Below, in pieces: positions 7,428 to 7,570 of a stretch of DNA of 7,570 nt. A model generated the notes under the pieces. That model searched no databases, was not told the DNA's origin, and was given only the letters and a program-made list of their open reading frames with translations. The number at the start of each line of letters is the position of its first letter. Position 1 is the stretch's first letter. Source of the DNA: CAILZL01 sp035548495 (lineage in GTDB: Bacteria; Pseudomonadota; Gammaproteobacteria; Steroidobacterales; Steroidobacteraceae); contig DASZSV010000083.1 of NCBI GenBank assembly GCA_035548495.1, positions 1-7,570 of the forward strand. Direction: 5' to 3'. The translations under genes were made by a program, and so were the position numbers.

Positions 7428-7570
7428 TTACCAATTAAACATTGAGCCATCTTCAAGGCGATTGACAGGCAGGTAGGCGCGCTTGTATGGATATCTGGCA
7501 GCCAATGCTTCATCGAGATCCACCCCCAGTCCGGGGGTGTCACCGGGATGCATCATGCCCTGATCGAATG
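7428..7570 (-). CDS. D-mannonate dehydratase, ManD/RspA type (C-terminal fragment)
   Basis: Only the last 47 codons and the TAA stop are in the window; the rest lies beyond the right edge. The reading ends with HPGDTPGLGVDLDEALA, then YPYKRAYLPVNRLEDGSMFNW. This tail is characteristic of the enolase-superfamily ManD/RspA group, which dehydrates D-mannonate to 2-keto-3-deoxygluconate. It follows from this that the neighbouring UxaC and UxuB would supply its substrate, completing the glucuronate branch. Catalytic residues are outside the window, so activity cannot be judged. Some members of this group are poor on mannonate or act on gluconate, so the reaction is inferred from family and neighbours. 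The metal-dependent, unrelated UxuA type does not end this way. Confidence 0.8.
   Translation of the reverse strand, partial: FDQGMMHPGDTPGLGVDLDEALAARYPYKRAYLPVNRLEDGSMFNW

Noticed and set aside
7423..7430. TAAGCTTA palindrome over the ManD stop codon
   Set aside because: Eight bases is too short to mean anything without conservation; expected by chance.

Overview
The window is a compact, single-strand block of seven genes, all read on the minus strand (right to left). Their products point to breakdown of acidic plant polysaccharide, most simply acetylated glucuronoxylan, and use of the sugar acids released. No taxonomic marker is present. Balanced base composition by eye, Gram-negative style signal peptides on two exported enzymes, and the pairing of UxaC/UxuB with a ManD-type dehydratase and Weimberg-type enzymes suggest a plant-polymer-degrading proteobacterium. 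A Cellvibrio-like gammaproteobacterium would fit, but this is inference.

In transcription order: (1) the last 47 codons of a ManD/RspA-type mannonate dehydratase (7570-7428); (2) glucuronate isomerase UxaC (7405-5993); (3) a 176-base gap holding a striking 106-base inverted-repeat element with a nested hairpin (5857-5962); (4) fructuronate reductase UxuB (5816-4332); (5) a secreted SGNH/GDSL esterase of the XynE-like type (4285-3041); (6) a secreted NodB-domain polysaccharide deacetylase (3026-2103); (7) a cytosolic FAH-superfamily enzyme most like the XylX 2-keto-3-deoxy-pentonate dehydratases (2050-899); (8) an SMP-30 family sugar lactonase (873-1). Apart from the uxaC-uxuB gap, spacings are 14 to 52 bases, so the genes are probably one operon whose promoter lies beyond the right edge.

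How they could work together: the two exported enzymes would remove acetyl or other ester decorations outside the cytoplasm. Released glucuronate would pass through UxaC (to fructuronate), UxuB (to mannonate) and ManD (to 2-keto-3-deoxygluconate). The lactonase and XylX-like enzyme would serve an oxidative pentose route: sugar lactone to sugar acid, then 2-keto-3-deoxy-pentonate to alpha-ketoglutarate semialdehyde. One operon would thus serve both the uronic acid and the pentose parts of the polymer. No transporter, regulator, KDG kinase/aldolase, sugar dehydrogenase or semialdehyde dehydrogenase is in view.

No tRNA, rRNA, CRISPR array, insertion sequence or phage gene was seen. The coding genes belong to known families; the least explained sequence is the structured element between uxaC and uxuB.
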